This document shows positions 44,700 to 53,862 of a stretch of 64,000 nucleotides of DNA, in pieces. How positions within the stretch are numbered: the stretch's first letter is position 1; every line of letters begins with the position of its first letter. The stretch is from contig NZ_JASC01000002.1 in assembly GCF_000622365.1 (NCBI RefSeq), positions 62,001-126,000 of the forward strand, in the 5' to 3' direction. The notes below the pieces were generated by a model, which ran no database searches, was not told where the DNA came from, and saw only the letters and a program-made list of their open reading frames with translations. Origin of the DNA: Sulfitobacter noctilucae (lineage in GTDB: Bacteria; Pseudomonadota; Alphaproteobacteria; Rhodobacterales; Rhodobacteraceae). Made by a program: the position numbers and the translations under genes.

Positions 44700-45857
44700 C
44701 TAAATCCAGCTGTCATAAACGTTCGCCGCGATACCATTGGCTTGCATGAACGCGCCCAGATCAGCTTCGGACTGATAGTTCGCGTACCGGATATTCCCGT
44801 CCGCATGCATATAGGCATGCAGCACTGCTGTTGCGTCCTTCAGTCCGAAATAGACTTCCTGAAATCCGTCCGCGTCATAGTCGCCAGCCCCCAGAACCGA
44901 TCCGAGGTTGCCCGTTGCGATGTCATTGGCAAACCGCGTCTGGCTGTCATTTGGCCCACCCGCGATGACCTGCCCCAATGCGACCAGCGGATCTTCGTAG
45001 GTGCCGACAACTCGGGTATCGCCACCGGTGCTGTTGGCGCTGAAATCAATGGTACCGTCTTCGGTGATGCCCAATGTCGCCCATCGGCCCAGTACTTCAT
45101 TGATCATCACCACCTCAATGTCACCATCCCCCTGTATATCAGAGCGGCCGATCTCGACCCAATCCTCCACCGCACCCAGCGCATTGCCGCCAAAATCGAC
45201 AAGGTTCGCGAGAGCCGCAGCACTAAAGGCCGAGGCAAGATCAAAAATGGTGCCGCTTGTTTCGCCGCCAGTTCCGCCTTCTGAACCACCCCCATTGTCG
45301 CTCCCCCCCGTATCTGAGCCAAAGGCTACGGAAAGGGAGTATTCCATGGGTACCAGGCCCGGCACCTCAATCTCGTCGGTCGCAAGCTCAGGTATATCGG
45401 GCATGTTGGGCAAGTTGCCAAACCCGCCGAGGGAAGTCGTGTTGTCATAGTCATACCCGACCGCAGCAATCGAAAACACGGCGTCGGCCCCCGGCGTAAT
45501 GTCCAGAGTGATAGGCGAAGGGGTGCCCAATCCGACTAAAAAATTATCCTCGAGCAGCGCTTCGAAAAAGGGGTCGCTGCCGGTGGCATAGGTAATCTCC
45601 TCCGCAGTCTCGAAACCGGAGATCGGGATAAAGGCGATGAATTGCAGATACTCAGACAGGTTACTGAGGTCTGTTGTCATCGAGAACGAAAAGCTCAGAG
45701 ACGCGACGCTGCCGCTCGTGGTGACGCGGAACACGTCAATCGGATCTTGCGTGAGGCTTGTGATGTCATATGTAGAAAGCGTGGCGGAGCCCGCACCTGT
45801 GATCGCACCAAGGTTCTGGGCGGTGTCCGGCGCATTATCACTGATGCTGAGCGTCAT
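44700..45857 (-). CDS. Large predicted exported protein with a Gly/Ser-rich linker and FG-GAP-like segments
   Basis: A 385-residue acidic protein without a Sec signal. The N-terminal half is a beta-rich domain (residues 1-180, starting LSISDNAPDTAQNLG), then a Gly/Ser/Asp-rich linker (about 181-208, with repeated GG), then a domain with FG-GAP/VCBS-like calcium loops: DIQGDGDIEVV (about 247-257) and DYDADGFQEVYF (about 334-345). Very low Lys and Arg and the lack of a leader are typical of type I secretion substrates. No RTX nonapeptides are present. Function unknown; adhesin or enzyme are both possible. Confidence 0.65.
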   Translation of the reverse strand: MTLSISDNAPDTAQNLGAITGAGSATLSTYDITSLTQDPIDVFRVTTSGSVASLSFSFSMTTDLSNLSEYLQFIAFIPISGFETAEEITYATGSDPFFEALLEDNFLVGLGTPSPITLDITPGADAVFSIAAVGYDYDNTTSLGGFGNLPNMPDIPELATDEIEVPGLVPMEYSLSVAFGSDTGGSDNGGGSEGGTGGETSGTIFDLASAFSAAALANLVDFGGNALGAVEDWVEIGRSDIQGDGDIEVVMINEVLGRWATLGITEDGTIDFSANSTGGDTRVVGTYEDPLVALGQVIAGGPNDSQTRFANDIATGNLGSVLGAGDYDADGFQEVYFGLKDATAVLHAYMHADGNIRYANYQSEADLGAFMQANGIAANVYDSWI

Positions 45858-46048
45858 AATTTAGTTTTCCCCGACAAATTTGCATGTGTTCAATCTCTAA
45901 ATATTCAGCGAAGCCGCTGTGTCAGGCAAGATTTATTTTGCGAGAATGGAATGGAAACGTGGGTCCGGCGTTTCAGGAATTGTCTTCGAACGATCTGACC
46001 GCTTCCAGCGTTTTTATCCCCGGTTCCGGGCTGGAGAAAGACCGCAAC

Positions 46049-46079
46049 AAAAAAGGGCCGGCGCAGTGCACCGGCCCTT
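46049..46079 (-). terminator. Terminator of the pyrimidine ABC operon
   Basis: Stem GGGCCGG (46055-46061) with CCGGCCC (46071-46077), nine-base loop. On the minus strand it is followed by a run of T (the plus-strand AAAAAA). It lies 20 bp beyond the stop of the binding-protein gene. Confidence 0.88.
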
Positions 46080-46097
46080 CGTCACTCTGTGGGTCGT

Positions 46098-47093
46098 TTA
46101 GTTCAGCGCCTTATCCGTGATCGCTGATGTCCAAGCCCCTTCTGGCTGCTTGGAAATCACCGGATCAGAACCACCGGCAAGCAATGTATCCACTGTCCGC
46201 TGATAATCCGCTTCGACCAGAGCACCGTCCGACCCTGCGGTCAGCTTTGCAATCTCGCCCATCATGCGGACCTGAGCGGCCTCGGTCTGGGCACCGGTTT
46301 CATCGTTGTCGAGTACGATGCCTGCGGCTTCTTCCGCGTTCTCTTCCGCGTACTTCCACCCCTTCATGGAGGCGCGCACAAAGCGGACCATTTTGTCTTC
46401 AAACGCCGGGTCCGACAGGTTTTCTTCCAGTACATAAATGCCGTCTTCAAGCGTGGCGACGCCCTGCTCTTCGTACTTGAAAGTCACCAACTCGTCGGGG
46501 TTCACACCCGCATCCAGAACCTGGCCGTATTCGTTATACGTCATGGTCGAGATGCAATCGGCCTCGCGCTGCAAAAGCGGATCGACGTTGAAACCCTGCT
46601 TGAGCACTGTCACGCCATCGTCGCCTCCGTCAGTTGAGATGCCTTCCTGAGACATCCAGGACAGGAAGGGGTACTCGTTGCCGAAGAACCAAACGCCGAT
46701 TGTTTTGCCTTTGAAATCCTGTGGTCCGGTAATGCCCGTGTCTTTCCAGCAGGTCAGCATCAGCCCGGACGTCTTGAATGGCTGGGCAATGTTCACGACG
46801 GGCAGGCCCTTTTCGCGTGCCGCCAGTGCTGACGGCATCCAGTTCAGCATGGCATCGGCCCCGCCGCCTGCCAGCACCTGTGGTGGCGCGATGTCAGGAC
46901 CACCGGCGAGGATGGTCACATCCAGACCTTCCTCCTCGTAGAACCCTTTATCCTTGGCCACGTAATAGCCCGCAAACTGTGCTTGCGTAACCCACTGTAA
47001 CTGCAGCGTTACTTCGTTCGCTTCATCTGCAAAGGCAGGCACGCCGCCCGCTCCGGCAGCAAACGCCGCTGCCATCATCATTTTCTTCATCAT
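46098..47093 (-). CDS. ABC transporter substrate-binding protein (NMT1/THI5-like), pyrimidine operon
   Basis: A 331-residue periplasmic receptor with a signal peptide (ends near AFA, residue 22) and the NMT1/SsuA-type fold: LQLQWVTQAQFAGYYVAKDKG (about residues 30-49), then ILAGGPDIAPPQVL and WFFGNEYPFLSWM (about 138-150). NMT1-like receptors of this subgroup bind pyrimidine-like or hydroxymethylpyrimidine-like compounds. Because the operon also encodes dihydropyrimidinase, uracil, thymine or a hydantoin-type precursor is the likely ligand (inference). It is the last gene of the operon, before a terminator. Confidence 0.88.
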   Translation of the reverse strand: MMKKMMMAAAFAAGAGGVPAFADEANEVTLQLQWVTQAQFAGYYVAKDKGFYEEEGLDVTILAGGPDIAPPQVLAGGGADAMLNWMPSALAAREKGLPVVNIAQPFKTSGLMLTCWKDTGITGPQDFKGKTIGVWFFGNEYPFLSWMSQEGISTDGGDDGVTVLKQGFNVDPLLQREADCISTMTYNEYGQVLDAGVNPDELVTFKYEEQGVATLEDGIYVLEENLSDPAFEDKMVRFVRASMKGWKYAEENAEEAAGIVLDNDETGAQTEAAQVRMMGEIAKLTAGSDGALVEADYQRTVDTLLAGGSDPVISKQPEGAWTSAITDKALN

Positions 47094-47160
47094 CTTGTCG
47101 TCTCCCCTTATTGGTTGTCGTATCGCCCCGCTCAGCGAGGTCTTGGTTATCTCTGCATGT

Positions 47161-48003
47161 CTAGCGTTGCGACGGATGCCAGAACGTCACCCGCTTTTCG
47201 ATCAGTACCATAGCGCCATAAAACGCACTGCCCGCGAGGGCCGCAATCACAATCTCGGCCCAGACCATGTCGAGCGCAAGCTGGCCAAAGCTGGTTGAGA
47301 TACGAAAGCCCATACCAACAGTCGGAGAGCCGAAAAATTCAGCAACAATCGCGCCGATCAGCGCGAGTGTTGTCGCGATTTTTAGCCCGTTGAAGATGAA
47401 TGGCATGGCTGCTGGCAACCGCAGCTTCATAAGCGTTGGCCAGTAGCCCGCCCCATAGGTCCGCATCAGGTCGCGCTGCATCGAGCCCGTATCGCGCAGC
47501 CCGGCGACCGTGTTCACAAGGATCGGGAAATATACCATGACCGCCACCACCGCAGCTTTGCTTTCCCAATCACTGCCGAACCATTTTACGAAGATAGGTG
47601 CAATGCCGACAATCGGGAGGGCCGCCATGAAACTGCCCACCGGCAGGATGCCCCGTGTCAGGAAATCCGACCGATCCGCGAGGATCGCCGTGCCAAGCGC
47701 CGCCAGCCCCCCGATCAGGTAGCCTGTCATCGCGCCTTTCACGATCGTCTGCTCGAAGTCGGCCCAGAGCCGGGGACCCTCCGAAGCCAATCGCCCCAGA
47801 ATGGCGGAGGGGGCAGGCAGCAGAACCGGATTGACCTCGAAGCCGCGCACCAGCATTTCCCAAACCACCACAATGGTCAGTCCGAATATCGCAGGGATCA
47901 ACACCTTGACGGCTGGCTTGTCTGATGCAGGACCATTGGCCAACCGCACGTTCACCCACCATCCCAACGCCCATAGGACTGCTGCTGCAACTGCCAACAT
48001 CAT
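47161..48003 (-). CDS. ABC transporter permease (SsuC/ThiX type), pyrimidine operon
   Basis: A 280-residue permease of the BPD-transport family with six or more helices. The EAA-like cytoplasmic loop is visible near residues 175-195 (TYGAGYWPTLMKLRLPAAMPF), the motif that docks on the ATPase. Its start overlaps the stop of the neighbouring permease gene by four bases, so the two are likely a coupled heterodimer. Confidence 0.92.
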   Translation of the reverse strand: MMLAVAAAVLWALGWWVNVRLANGPASDKPAVKVLIPAIFGLTIVVVWEMLVRGFEVNPVLLPAPSAILGRLASEGPRLWADFEQTIVKGAMTGYLIGGLAALGTAILADRSDFLTRGILPVGSFMAALPIVGIAPIFVKWFGSDWESKAAVVAVMVYFPILVNTVAGLRDTGSMQRDLMRTYGAGYWPTLMKLRLPAAMPFIFNGLKIATTLALIGAIVAEFFGSPTVGMGFRISTSFGQLALDMVWAEIVIAALAGSAFYGAMVLIEKRVTFWHPSQR

Positions 48004-48950
48004 GCCGCCTGCATCCCCATCCGTTTCAATGTCATCCGCTCAATCAAACTGAACAACCCCACCAACGCCGCCGCTGTCAGCGCCGCGGCAAACAAGGCCG
48101 CCCATGAGACAAGCGGCTGGCCATATTGGTCCCCAACCAGCATCCGCGCACCGAAGCCCGCCTTGGCCCCTGTCGGCAACTCGGCCACGATGGTCCCGAT
48201 CAAAGAGGCCGCAATCCCGATCTTAAGCGAGGCGAAAAGATAGGGCATCGACGCAGGCAACCGCAGTGCCCAGAACCCCTGCGTGTTCGACGCATGATAG
48301 GTCCGCAACAGATCAAGCTGCATCGCATCCGGGCTGCGCAACCCCTTTACCATGCCCACGACGACAGGAAAGAATGACAGATAGGCCGCGATCAGCGATT
48401 TCGGAAACAACCCCTGCACGCCCATCGACCCGAGCACCACGATCACCATAGGGGCCAACGCCAGAATAGGTATGGTCTGGCTGACAATCGCCCAAGGCAT
48501 CACGCTGCGGTCCATTACGCGTGAATAGACAATGCCAACTGCCAGCAAGATACCCAGCCCGGTCCCGATGAAAAAACCCAGCAGCGTGGGTGCCAATGTC
48601 ACCCACCCATGGTAAATCAACGACCGTTTCGAGGTGATCTTCTTGTCGATGATCGTCGCATACATCTCGCCTGCAACCTGTTGCGGCGCGGGCAAAGTCG
48701 GCCGTACAAAGGAATAGGTCAGCGGCACCAGATGCAGGTTGCGCAGCGCAAGCCCTGTCCCGCTATACTCCTGCCGTGCGGCAGGTGCGTCCGGCGTCAC
48801 CTTCAACCCATCCCGCTGCGCCTGGTCCGCCACCAGATGCATGTTCATCGGCACCACGGCGACCAGCCAAAACAGCAAAATTGCACCGATCACAGTCAGA
48901 ACTGGCAGGATCGATTTCAAAACCACACCCCCGGCTTCACCCTTTTCCAA
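48000..48950 (-). CDS. ABC transporter permease (SsuC/ThiX type), pyrimidine operon
   Basis: A 316-residue second permease: a first helix near residues 12-34, a periplasmic stretch of about 80 residues, then the BPD domain with an EAA-like loop (TYHASNTQGFWALRLPASMPY, about residues 216-236). Together with the 280-residue permease it would form the membrane channel. It lies 33 bp after the ATPase gene and overlaps the following gene. Confidence 0.92.
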   Translation of the reverse strand: MEKGEAGGVVLKSILPVLTVIGAILLFWLVAVVPMNMHLVADQAQRDGLKVTPDAPAARQEYSGTGLALRNLHLVPLTYSFVRPTLPAPQQVAGEMYATIIDKKITSKRSLIYHGWVTLAPTLLGFFIGTGLGILLAVGIVYSRVMDRSVMPWAIVSQTIPILALAPMVIVVLGSMGVQGLFPKSLIAAYLSFFPVVVGMVKGLRSPDAMQLDLLRTYHASNTQGFWALRLPASMPYLFASLKIGIAASLIGTIVAELPTGAKAGFGARMLVGDQYGQPLVSWAALFAAALTAAALVGLFSLIERMTLKRMGMQAA

Positions 48951-48983
48951 ATACCCGACACGCCGCAGCCAGCGCTCACCACA

Positions 48984-49802
48984 TCACTCATCCTGATGTC
49001 CCGCCCGCAACCCTTCGCGCACCCGGTGCGCTATCTCCAGAAACTCCGGCGTGTCGCGAATGTCCAAGGGCCGCTCCTTGGGCAGCGGGCTTTCAATTAC
49101 ATCTGTAATCCGCCCCGGACGGGGACTCATCACCACAATCTTGGTGCTCAGATACACCGCCTCCGGGATCGAATGAGTGACAAAAGCAATCGTCTTTTCC
49201 GTCCGCGCCCAAAGCTTGAGTAACTGCTCGTTCAGATGATCCCGCACAATCTCATCCAGCGCCCCGAAGGGTTCGTCCATGAGCAGAATATCCGCATCAA
49301 AACTCAGCGCCCGCGCGATGCTCGCCCGCTGCTGCATCCCGCCTGAAAGCTGCCAGGGAAACTTCCGCTCGAACCCGGCTAGATCCACCAACTCTAGGAC
49401 CCGCTCCACACGCTTGGCCTGCTCCGCCTTGGGTATCCCCATGATCTCAAGCGGCAGCCGGATGTTCCCGCCAATCGTACGCCACGGATAGAGCCCGGCC
49501 GCCTGAAACACATAGCCATAAGCGCGGTTCTTTCGCGCTTCCTCCGGGCTGACACCGTTTACGGTGACCGTCCCTCCCGTGGGCTGCTCCAGGTCCGCCA
49601 TTACGCGCAGGAACGTTGTTTTCCCACATCCCGAAGGGCCGATGAATGAAACAAAATCGCCTTGCTCTATCTCGAGGTTCACATCCCGAAGCGCATGGAC
49701 CGGACCATCGTTGGTCTGAAAGGTAAGGTTCAAACCCTGCGCCGAAATCACACTGGCCGCGCGATGGGTGTCCTCAATTGCCTGAACCTTCTGTACTTGC
49801 AT
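48984..49802 (-). CDS. ABC transporter ATP-binding protein (SsuB/TauB type), pyrimidine operon
   Basis: A 272-residue ATPase: Walker A GPSGCGKTT (about residues 55-63), Q-loop YVFQAAGLYPWRT (about 95-107), signature LSGGMQQRA (about 152-160) and Walker B ILLMDEPFGALDE (about 172-184). The WRT after the Q-loop is typical of SsuB/TauB/ThiZ. ATG at 49802 forms a TGATG overlap with the dihydropyrimidinase stop, which fixes the start. Confidence 0.94.
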   Translation of the reverse strand: MQVQKVQAIEDTHRAASVISAQGLNLTFQTNDGPVHALRDVNLEIEQGDFVSFIGPSGCGKTTFLRVMADLEQPTGGTVTVNGVSPEEARKNRAYGYVFQAAGLYPWRTIGGNIRLPLEIMGIPKAEQAKRVERVLELVDLAGFERKFPWQLSGGMQQRASIARALSFDADILLMDEPFGALDEIVRDHLNEQLLKLWARTEKTIAFVTHSIPEAVYLSTKIVVMSPRPGRITDVIESPLPKERPLDIRDTPEFLEIAHRVREGLRAGHQDE

Positions 49803-51262
49803 CAAATCCCCGCCGGAATGTTCAACGGATCACGCTTGATCATCTTCGGGCTCGTCAAGGCCTTCCACTTACTCAACGCCACATTCGCCGACGGAAACGC
49901 CGGACGCGGAATGAACTTGCCCCGCCCCGGTTGAGGTTGGCTGTTCTGACCCCATGCCCAGATCACATCGCCGCGCGACAGCGTATACCGCGCATTTGCC
50001 GTCACTTCGAACCCTTCGAAAACATTGTAATCGAGGATAGAATGATGGTTCGCGGGCGAAATGGTCTTGGTGATCTTCGGATCCCAGACAACGATATCCG
50101 CATCTGCCCCCTCTACAATCGCACCCTTGCGCGGATAGATATTCAGGATCTTCGCCACATTGGTCGAGGTCGCCGCAACAAATTCGTTCGGCGTCAGGCG
50201 GCCCGTCTCAACACCCTCGGTCCAAAGCACGGAAAGCCGCTCTTCCAACCCGTTCGAGCCGTTCGGAATGATCCGGAAATCATCGCGCCCCGCGCGCTTC
50301 TGCTCGGTATTAAATGCCGCATGGTCCGTCGCCACAACTTGCAAAGACCCCGCCTGCAACCCGGCCCACAGACTGTCCTGATGGTCCTTTGACCGGAACG
50401 GGGGTGACATCACGCGCCGTGCCGCGTGATCCCAATTCTTGTTGAAATACTCGCTCTCATCGAGCGTCAAAAACTGGATCAGCGGCTCACCATATACCCG
50501 CATCCCCTTCTGACGTGCCCGCCGGATCGCCTCATGCGTCTGCTCGCAAGATACATGCACGATATAGAGCGGCACGCCTGCCGTATCCGCAATCGTAATC
50601 GCCCGATTTGCCGCCTCGCCTTCAAGCTCCGGCGGACGGCTATAGGCATGCCCCTCCGGTCCGGTAATCCCCTGATCGAAATACTTCTGCTGTAACTCGG
50701 CGACCAGATCACCGTTTTCCGCATGCACCATCGGCAGCGCACCCAGTTCAGCACAGCGCTTGAACGACGCAAACATTTCGTCGTCCTCAATCATCAAGGC
50801 ACCTTTGTAAGCCATGAAGTGCTTGAAGGAATTCACCCCCATTTCCACGGCGTCTTTCATCTCGTTGAATACGTTCTCGTCCCACCCCGTGATGGCCATG
50901 TGATAGCCAACATCCGAACAAATCTGCGGCGCGGACTTGCGATGCCATTCGTTGATCGCGTTCTTGATCGACCCATCTGCCCCCGGAAGACAAAAATCCA
51001 CCACCATCGTCGTCCCGCCACAAGCCGCAGCCCAGGTGCCGGTCTCGAATGTCTCCGCCGCGGTGGTGCCCATAAACGGCATCTCAAGATGGGTATGCGG
51101 GTCAATCCCGCCAGGGATCACATAGGCCCCTTCCGCATCGATATACTCATCACCCTTCAGGTCTTCGCCGATCTGTACGATCTTCTCGCCCTCGATCAGC
51201 ACATCCGCTTTCCAGGTCCGGTCCGCCGTACAAACCTGCCCGCCCTTGATCACCTTGCTCAT
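49802..51262 (-). CDS. hydA: Dihydropyrimidinase
   Basis: A 486-residue zinc amidohydrolase that opens dihydrouracil to N-carbamoyl-beta-alanine, step two of the reductive pyrimidine pathway. Metal ligands are visible: GIDPHTHLEM (about residues 52-61), the Lys that is carbamylated in FKHFMAYKG (about 146-154), His in MVHAENGD (about 181-188), VHVSCEQT (about 238-245) and Asp in ATDHAAF (about 315-321). Length is normal. ATG at 51262 has GGGAG eight bases upstream. It is followed by the importer genes in the same operon. Confidence 0.95.
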   Translation of the reverse strand: MSKVIKGGQVCTADRTWKADVLIEGEKIVQIGEDLKGDEYIDAEGAYVIPGGIDPHTHLEMPFMGTTAAETFETGTWAAACGGTTMVVDFCLPGADGSIKNAINEWHRKSAPQICSDVGYHMAITGWDENVFNEMKDAVEMGVNSFKHFMAYKGALMIEDDEMFASFKRCAELGALPMVHAENGDLVAELQQKYFDQGITGPEGHAYSRPPELEGEAANRAITIADTAGVPLYIVHVSCEQTHEAIRRARQKGMRVYGEPLIQFLTLDESEYFNKNWDHAARRVMSPPFRSKDHQDSLWAGLQAGSLQVVATDHAAFNTEQKRAGRDDFRIIPNGSNGLEERLSVLWTEGVETGRLTPNEFVAATSTNVAKILNIYPRKGAIVEGADADIVVWDPKITKTISPANHHSILDYNVFEGFEVTANARYTLSRGDVIWAWGQNSQPQPGRGKFIPRPAFPSANVALSKWKALTSPKMIKRDPLNIPAGI

Positions 51263-51344
51263 CACATTGCTCCCATCTTCTTTCTCTTTTTGGCCTTATA
51301 TCCCGCGGGGTCTGGGGCAGAGCCCCAGTCAACATCCGCAGCCG

Positions 51345-51734
51345 TCACACCGATCCGAAACATCCCAGCGCCGGCCCATGCACGCCAATATCCAACGGTC
51401 CGAAATCGCTCTCTACGCAAAGCGAAAAATATCCCGCCGTGGGCAAATAAACCACCCGGTAGGTCCTGTCTCCCCGCGAGACAGACCAGCACCGCTGGGT
51501 GATTCCGCCGGAAAAGTTTACCTCCACTTCCCGGGGCTTGCGCCGGATCGCCTCAAAATCTGCGGCCGTCCGCCGTGTCACGCGATCATCCGATCCAAGC
51601 GCCTCGCTGATCTCCGCATCCAGCAAAGCGTCAATGCGTTCACCAATAGAAAGCGCCGGCTTGATCATGCGCCACCCGGAAATTTCAAAAATTTCCGTGC
51701 CGCTTTCTTCACAAGAAAACGTCTCACCCGACAA
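51345..51734 (-). CDS. Hypothetical protein inside the pyrimidine operon
   Basis: A 129-residue protein with no recognisable domain. It contains a basic middle (RVTRRTAADFEAIRRKPR, about residues 51-68) and a beta-rich Cys-containing end (CFGSV). The TTG start at 51734 overlaps the amidohydrolase gene by 11 bases; an internal ATG at 51668 is an alternative. It lies between the amidohydrolase and dihydropyrimidinase genes, so it is expressed with them, but no pathway role is obvious. Confidence 0.6.
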   Translation of the reverse strand: MSGETFSCEESGTEIFEISGWRMIKPALSIGERIDALLDAEISEALGSDDRVTRRTAADFEAIRRKPREVEVNFSGGITQRCWSVSRGDRTYRVVYLPTAGYFSLCVESDFGPLDIGVHGPALGCFGSV

Positions 51735-52974
51735 CCTCTGCTGTCTCTACCACCGCGTGCAACAGAACATCAGTCCCTGCCATCGCCCAGTCTTTGGAAA
51801 TCTCTTCGGCCTCGTTATGCGACAAGCCATCAACACAGGGGCACATCACCATCGCCGTCGGTGCCACGCGATTAATCCAACATGCATCATGCCCGGCACC
51901 GGAGATCAGGTTCATGTGGCTATACCCTAACCGCTCTGCTGCCGCGCGGACAGCACCAACGCACCCTTCGTCAAAGGCGACAGGGTCAAATCCGCCAACC
52001 TTTTCAAATGCAACCTCAAGCCCCATGTCATCGGCAACCTTCTGACCTTCAACGCGCAACCGCGCTTCCATGTCTTCGATCACACTCAGGTCGGGCGAGC
52101 GGAAATCGACCGTAAAGACCACCTTGCCGGGGATCACGTTGCGCGAGTTCGGGTAGACGTCGATATGGCCCGCAGCGCCCACCGCATGCGGCGCATGGCT
52201 CCAGGCGATTTCATCCACCTTGTCCAAAATCCGCGCCATGCCCAGCCCTGCATTCTTGCGCATCGGCATCGGCGTTGATCCGGTATGACTGTCCTTGCCC
52301 ATGACTGTGACCTGAGTCCAACTCAACCCCTGACCGTGCGTGACCACGCCAATGTCTTTACTCTCAGCTTCCAAGATTGGGCCTTGCTCAATGTGCAGCT
52401 CAAAAAACGCGTGCATCTTGCGTGCGCCCACTTCTTCCTCGCCCCGCCAGCCAATGCGCTTCAACTCATCGCCAAAGGTTTTGCCCTGCGCATCCTCAAT
52501 GCCATAGGCCCAGTCCTGCGTATGGATGCCTGCAAAGACACCCGACGACAGCATTGCAGGCGCATAACGCGTGCCTTCCTCGTTCGTGAAATTTGTCACC
52601 ACAATTGGATGCTTGGTCTTGATGCCCAGATCATTCAGCGTGCGGATAATCTCCAATCCGCCCAGCACTCCCAGCACGCCATCGTATTTGCCGCCCGTCG
52701 GCTGCGTATCAAGATGCGAGCCCACATAGACCGGCAATGCATCAGGGTCCGTACCCTCGCGGCGGGCGAACATATTGCCCATCTGATCCAGACCCATGCT
52801 GCACCCCGCAGCCTCGCACCAGCTTTGAAACAGGGCACGGCCCTCTGCATCTTCATCGGTCAGCGTTTGCCGGTTGTTGCCACCCGCCACACCGGGACCG
52901 ATCTTGGCCATCTCCATCAAACTGTCCCACAGACGATCCGGGTTGATCTTCAGGTTCTCTCCGGGTGCGGACAT
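51724..52974 (-). CDS. M20-family amidohydrolase, probable beta-ureidopropionase
   Basis: A 416-residue binuclear-metal hydrolase of the HyuC/allantoate amidohydrolase group. GSHLDTQPTGGKYDGVLGVLGG (about residues 78-99) carries the metal His and Asp ligands, TNFTNEEGTRY (about 117-127) the Glu pair, and GAGHDACW the C-terminal His. Such enzymes hydrolyse N-carbamoyl-beta-alanine (step three, giving beta-alanine, ammonia and CO2) or carbamoyl amino acids and allantoate; operon context favours the former. ATG at 52974 has AAGGAG about eight bases upstream. First gene of the operon, under the RutR-like box. Confidence 0.9.
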   Translation of the reverse strand: MSAPGENLKINPDRLWDSLMEMAKIGPGVAGGNNRQTLTDEDAEGRALFQSWCEAAGCSMGLDQMGNMFARREGTDPDALPVYVGSHLDTQPTGGKYDGVLGVLGGLEIIRTLNDLGIKTKHPIVVTNFTNEEGTRYAPAMLSSGVFAGIHTQDWAYGIEDAQGKTFGDELKRIGWRGEEEVGARKMHAFFELHIEQGPILEAESKDIGVVTHGQGLSWTQVTVMGKDSHTGSTPMPMRKNAGLGMARILDKVDEIAWSHAPHAVGAAGHIDVYPNSRNVIPGKVVFTVDFRSPDLSVIEDMEARLRVEGQKVADDMGLEVAFEKVGGFDPVAFDEGCVGAVRAAAERLGYSHMNLISGAGHDACWINRVAPTAMVMCPCVDGLSHNEAEEISKDWAMAGTDVLLHAVVETAEVVG

Positions 52975-53010
52975 CGGCTGGCTCCTTCTGGCGGGCTTCG
53001 GGCGTAAATT

Positions 53011-53026
53011 TTTACCATTTGGTAAA
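53011..53026. promoter_or_regulatory. RutR-like operator between the pyrimidine operon and its TetR regulator
   Basis: TTTACCATTTGGTAAA is a perfect 16-bp palindrome (TTTACCA, TT, TGGTAAA). It matches the RutR consensus TTGACCANNTGGTCAA except at two symmetric positions. It lies 36 bp upstream of the amidohydrolase start and about 100 bp upstream of the divergent regulator. Confidence 0.85.
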
Positions 53027-53129
53027 GCCACGATTGCGGTTAGGCTGGTCTCTGTCAAGAACTGCTTTTATCACAAGCGCAGAGGCCTGCACACCTGCCT
53101 GCAAATCAGGCAAACCATCGGAGAACCGC

Positions 53130-53750
53130 TTGTCAGACGCATCCGCCAAGAAACCCAGTCGCATTCAAAAACGTAACCGACGCCTGATCCTTGATGCAGC
53201 ACTCGAAGTCTTTTCCCGCCAAGGCTTCCGCGGCGCGACGCTTGACGAAATCGCGGCAGAGGCGGGGCTCAGCAAACCTAACATTCTGTATTATTTCAGC
53301 GGCAAGGAAGACATTCATGTGACATTGCTCAGCAAACTCATGGAAACATGGCTTGATCCTCTGGTCGAGATGAACGCCGATGGCGATCCTGCCACGGAAA
53401 TCCTTGCTTATGTGCAGCGCAAACTGGACATGGCCCGCGATCTGCCGCGTGAAAGCCGTTTGTTTGCAGGTGAAATCCTGCAAGGGGCACCGCGCATCGG
53501 GCCGGAACTTACCGGACATCTTAAACCGCTTTTTGACGAAAAATGTGCGTTGATTTCCGATTGGGTTGCCCAAAAAAGGTTGCCACAGCTTGATCCGCAA
53601 CACCTGATCTTTTCGATCTGGGCTACCACCCAGCATTATGCGGATTTTGAAACGCAGGTCGATGTGCTGCTGGGCGATACGCAAAGCACCCACGCCCAGG
53701 CCTCTGATCATTTGCAGGCGATGTTCGGTGCCTTGCTCAAACAGAAATGA
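53130..53750 (+). CDS. rutR: RutR-like TetR-family regulator of pyrimidine degradation
   Basis: A 206-residue regulator with an N-terminal TetR helix-turn-helix: RNRRLILDAALEVFSRQGF (about residues 14-32) and AEAGLSKPNILYYFSGKEDI (about 42-61). The ILYYF and the C-terminal YcdC-like domain (residues 80-200) match RutR, which is released from DNA by uracil or thymine. TTG at 53130 is used because CGGAGA lies about seven bases upstream and the protein then begins directly before the conserved domain. It is divergent from the pyrimidine operon, and a RutR-like box sits between them. Confidence 0.9.
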   Translation: MSDASAKKPSRIQKRNRRLILDAALEVFSRQGFRGATLDEIAAEAGLSKPNILYYFSGKEDIHVTLLSKLMETWLDPLVEMNADGDPATEILAYVQRKLDMARDLPRESRLFAGEILQGAPRIGPELTGHLKPLFDEKCALISDWVAQKRLPQLDPQHLIFSIWATTQHYADFETQVDVLLGDTQSTHAQASDHLQAMFGALLKQK

Positions 53751-53862
53751 CGCACAGCCGTTAACTGTCTTCTAAAATGCGGCTTCGGCGTTAACCTCTG
53801 GTTCACGCCCTTTCAATATCCCAAGAGAGGGTGGCGGGCTCCAACACATGAATGGAGCAGAG

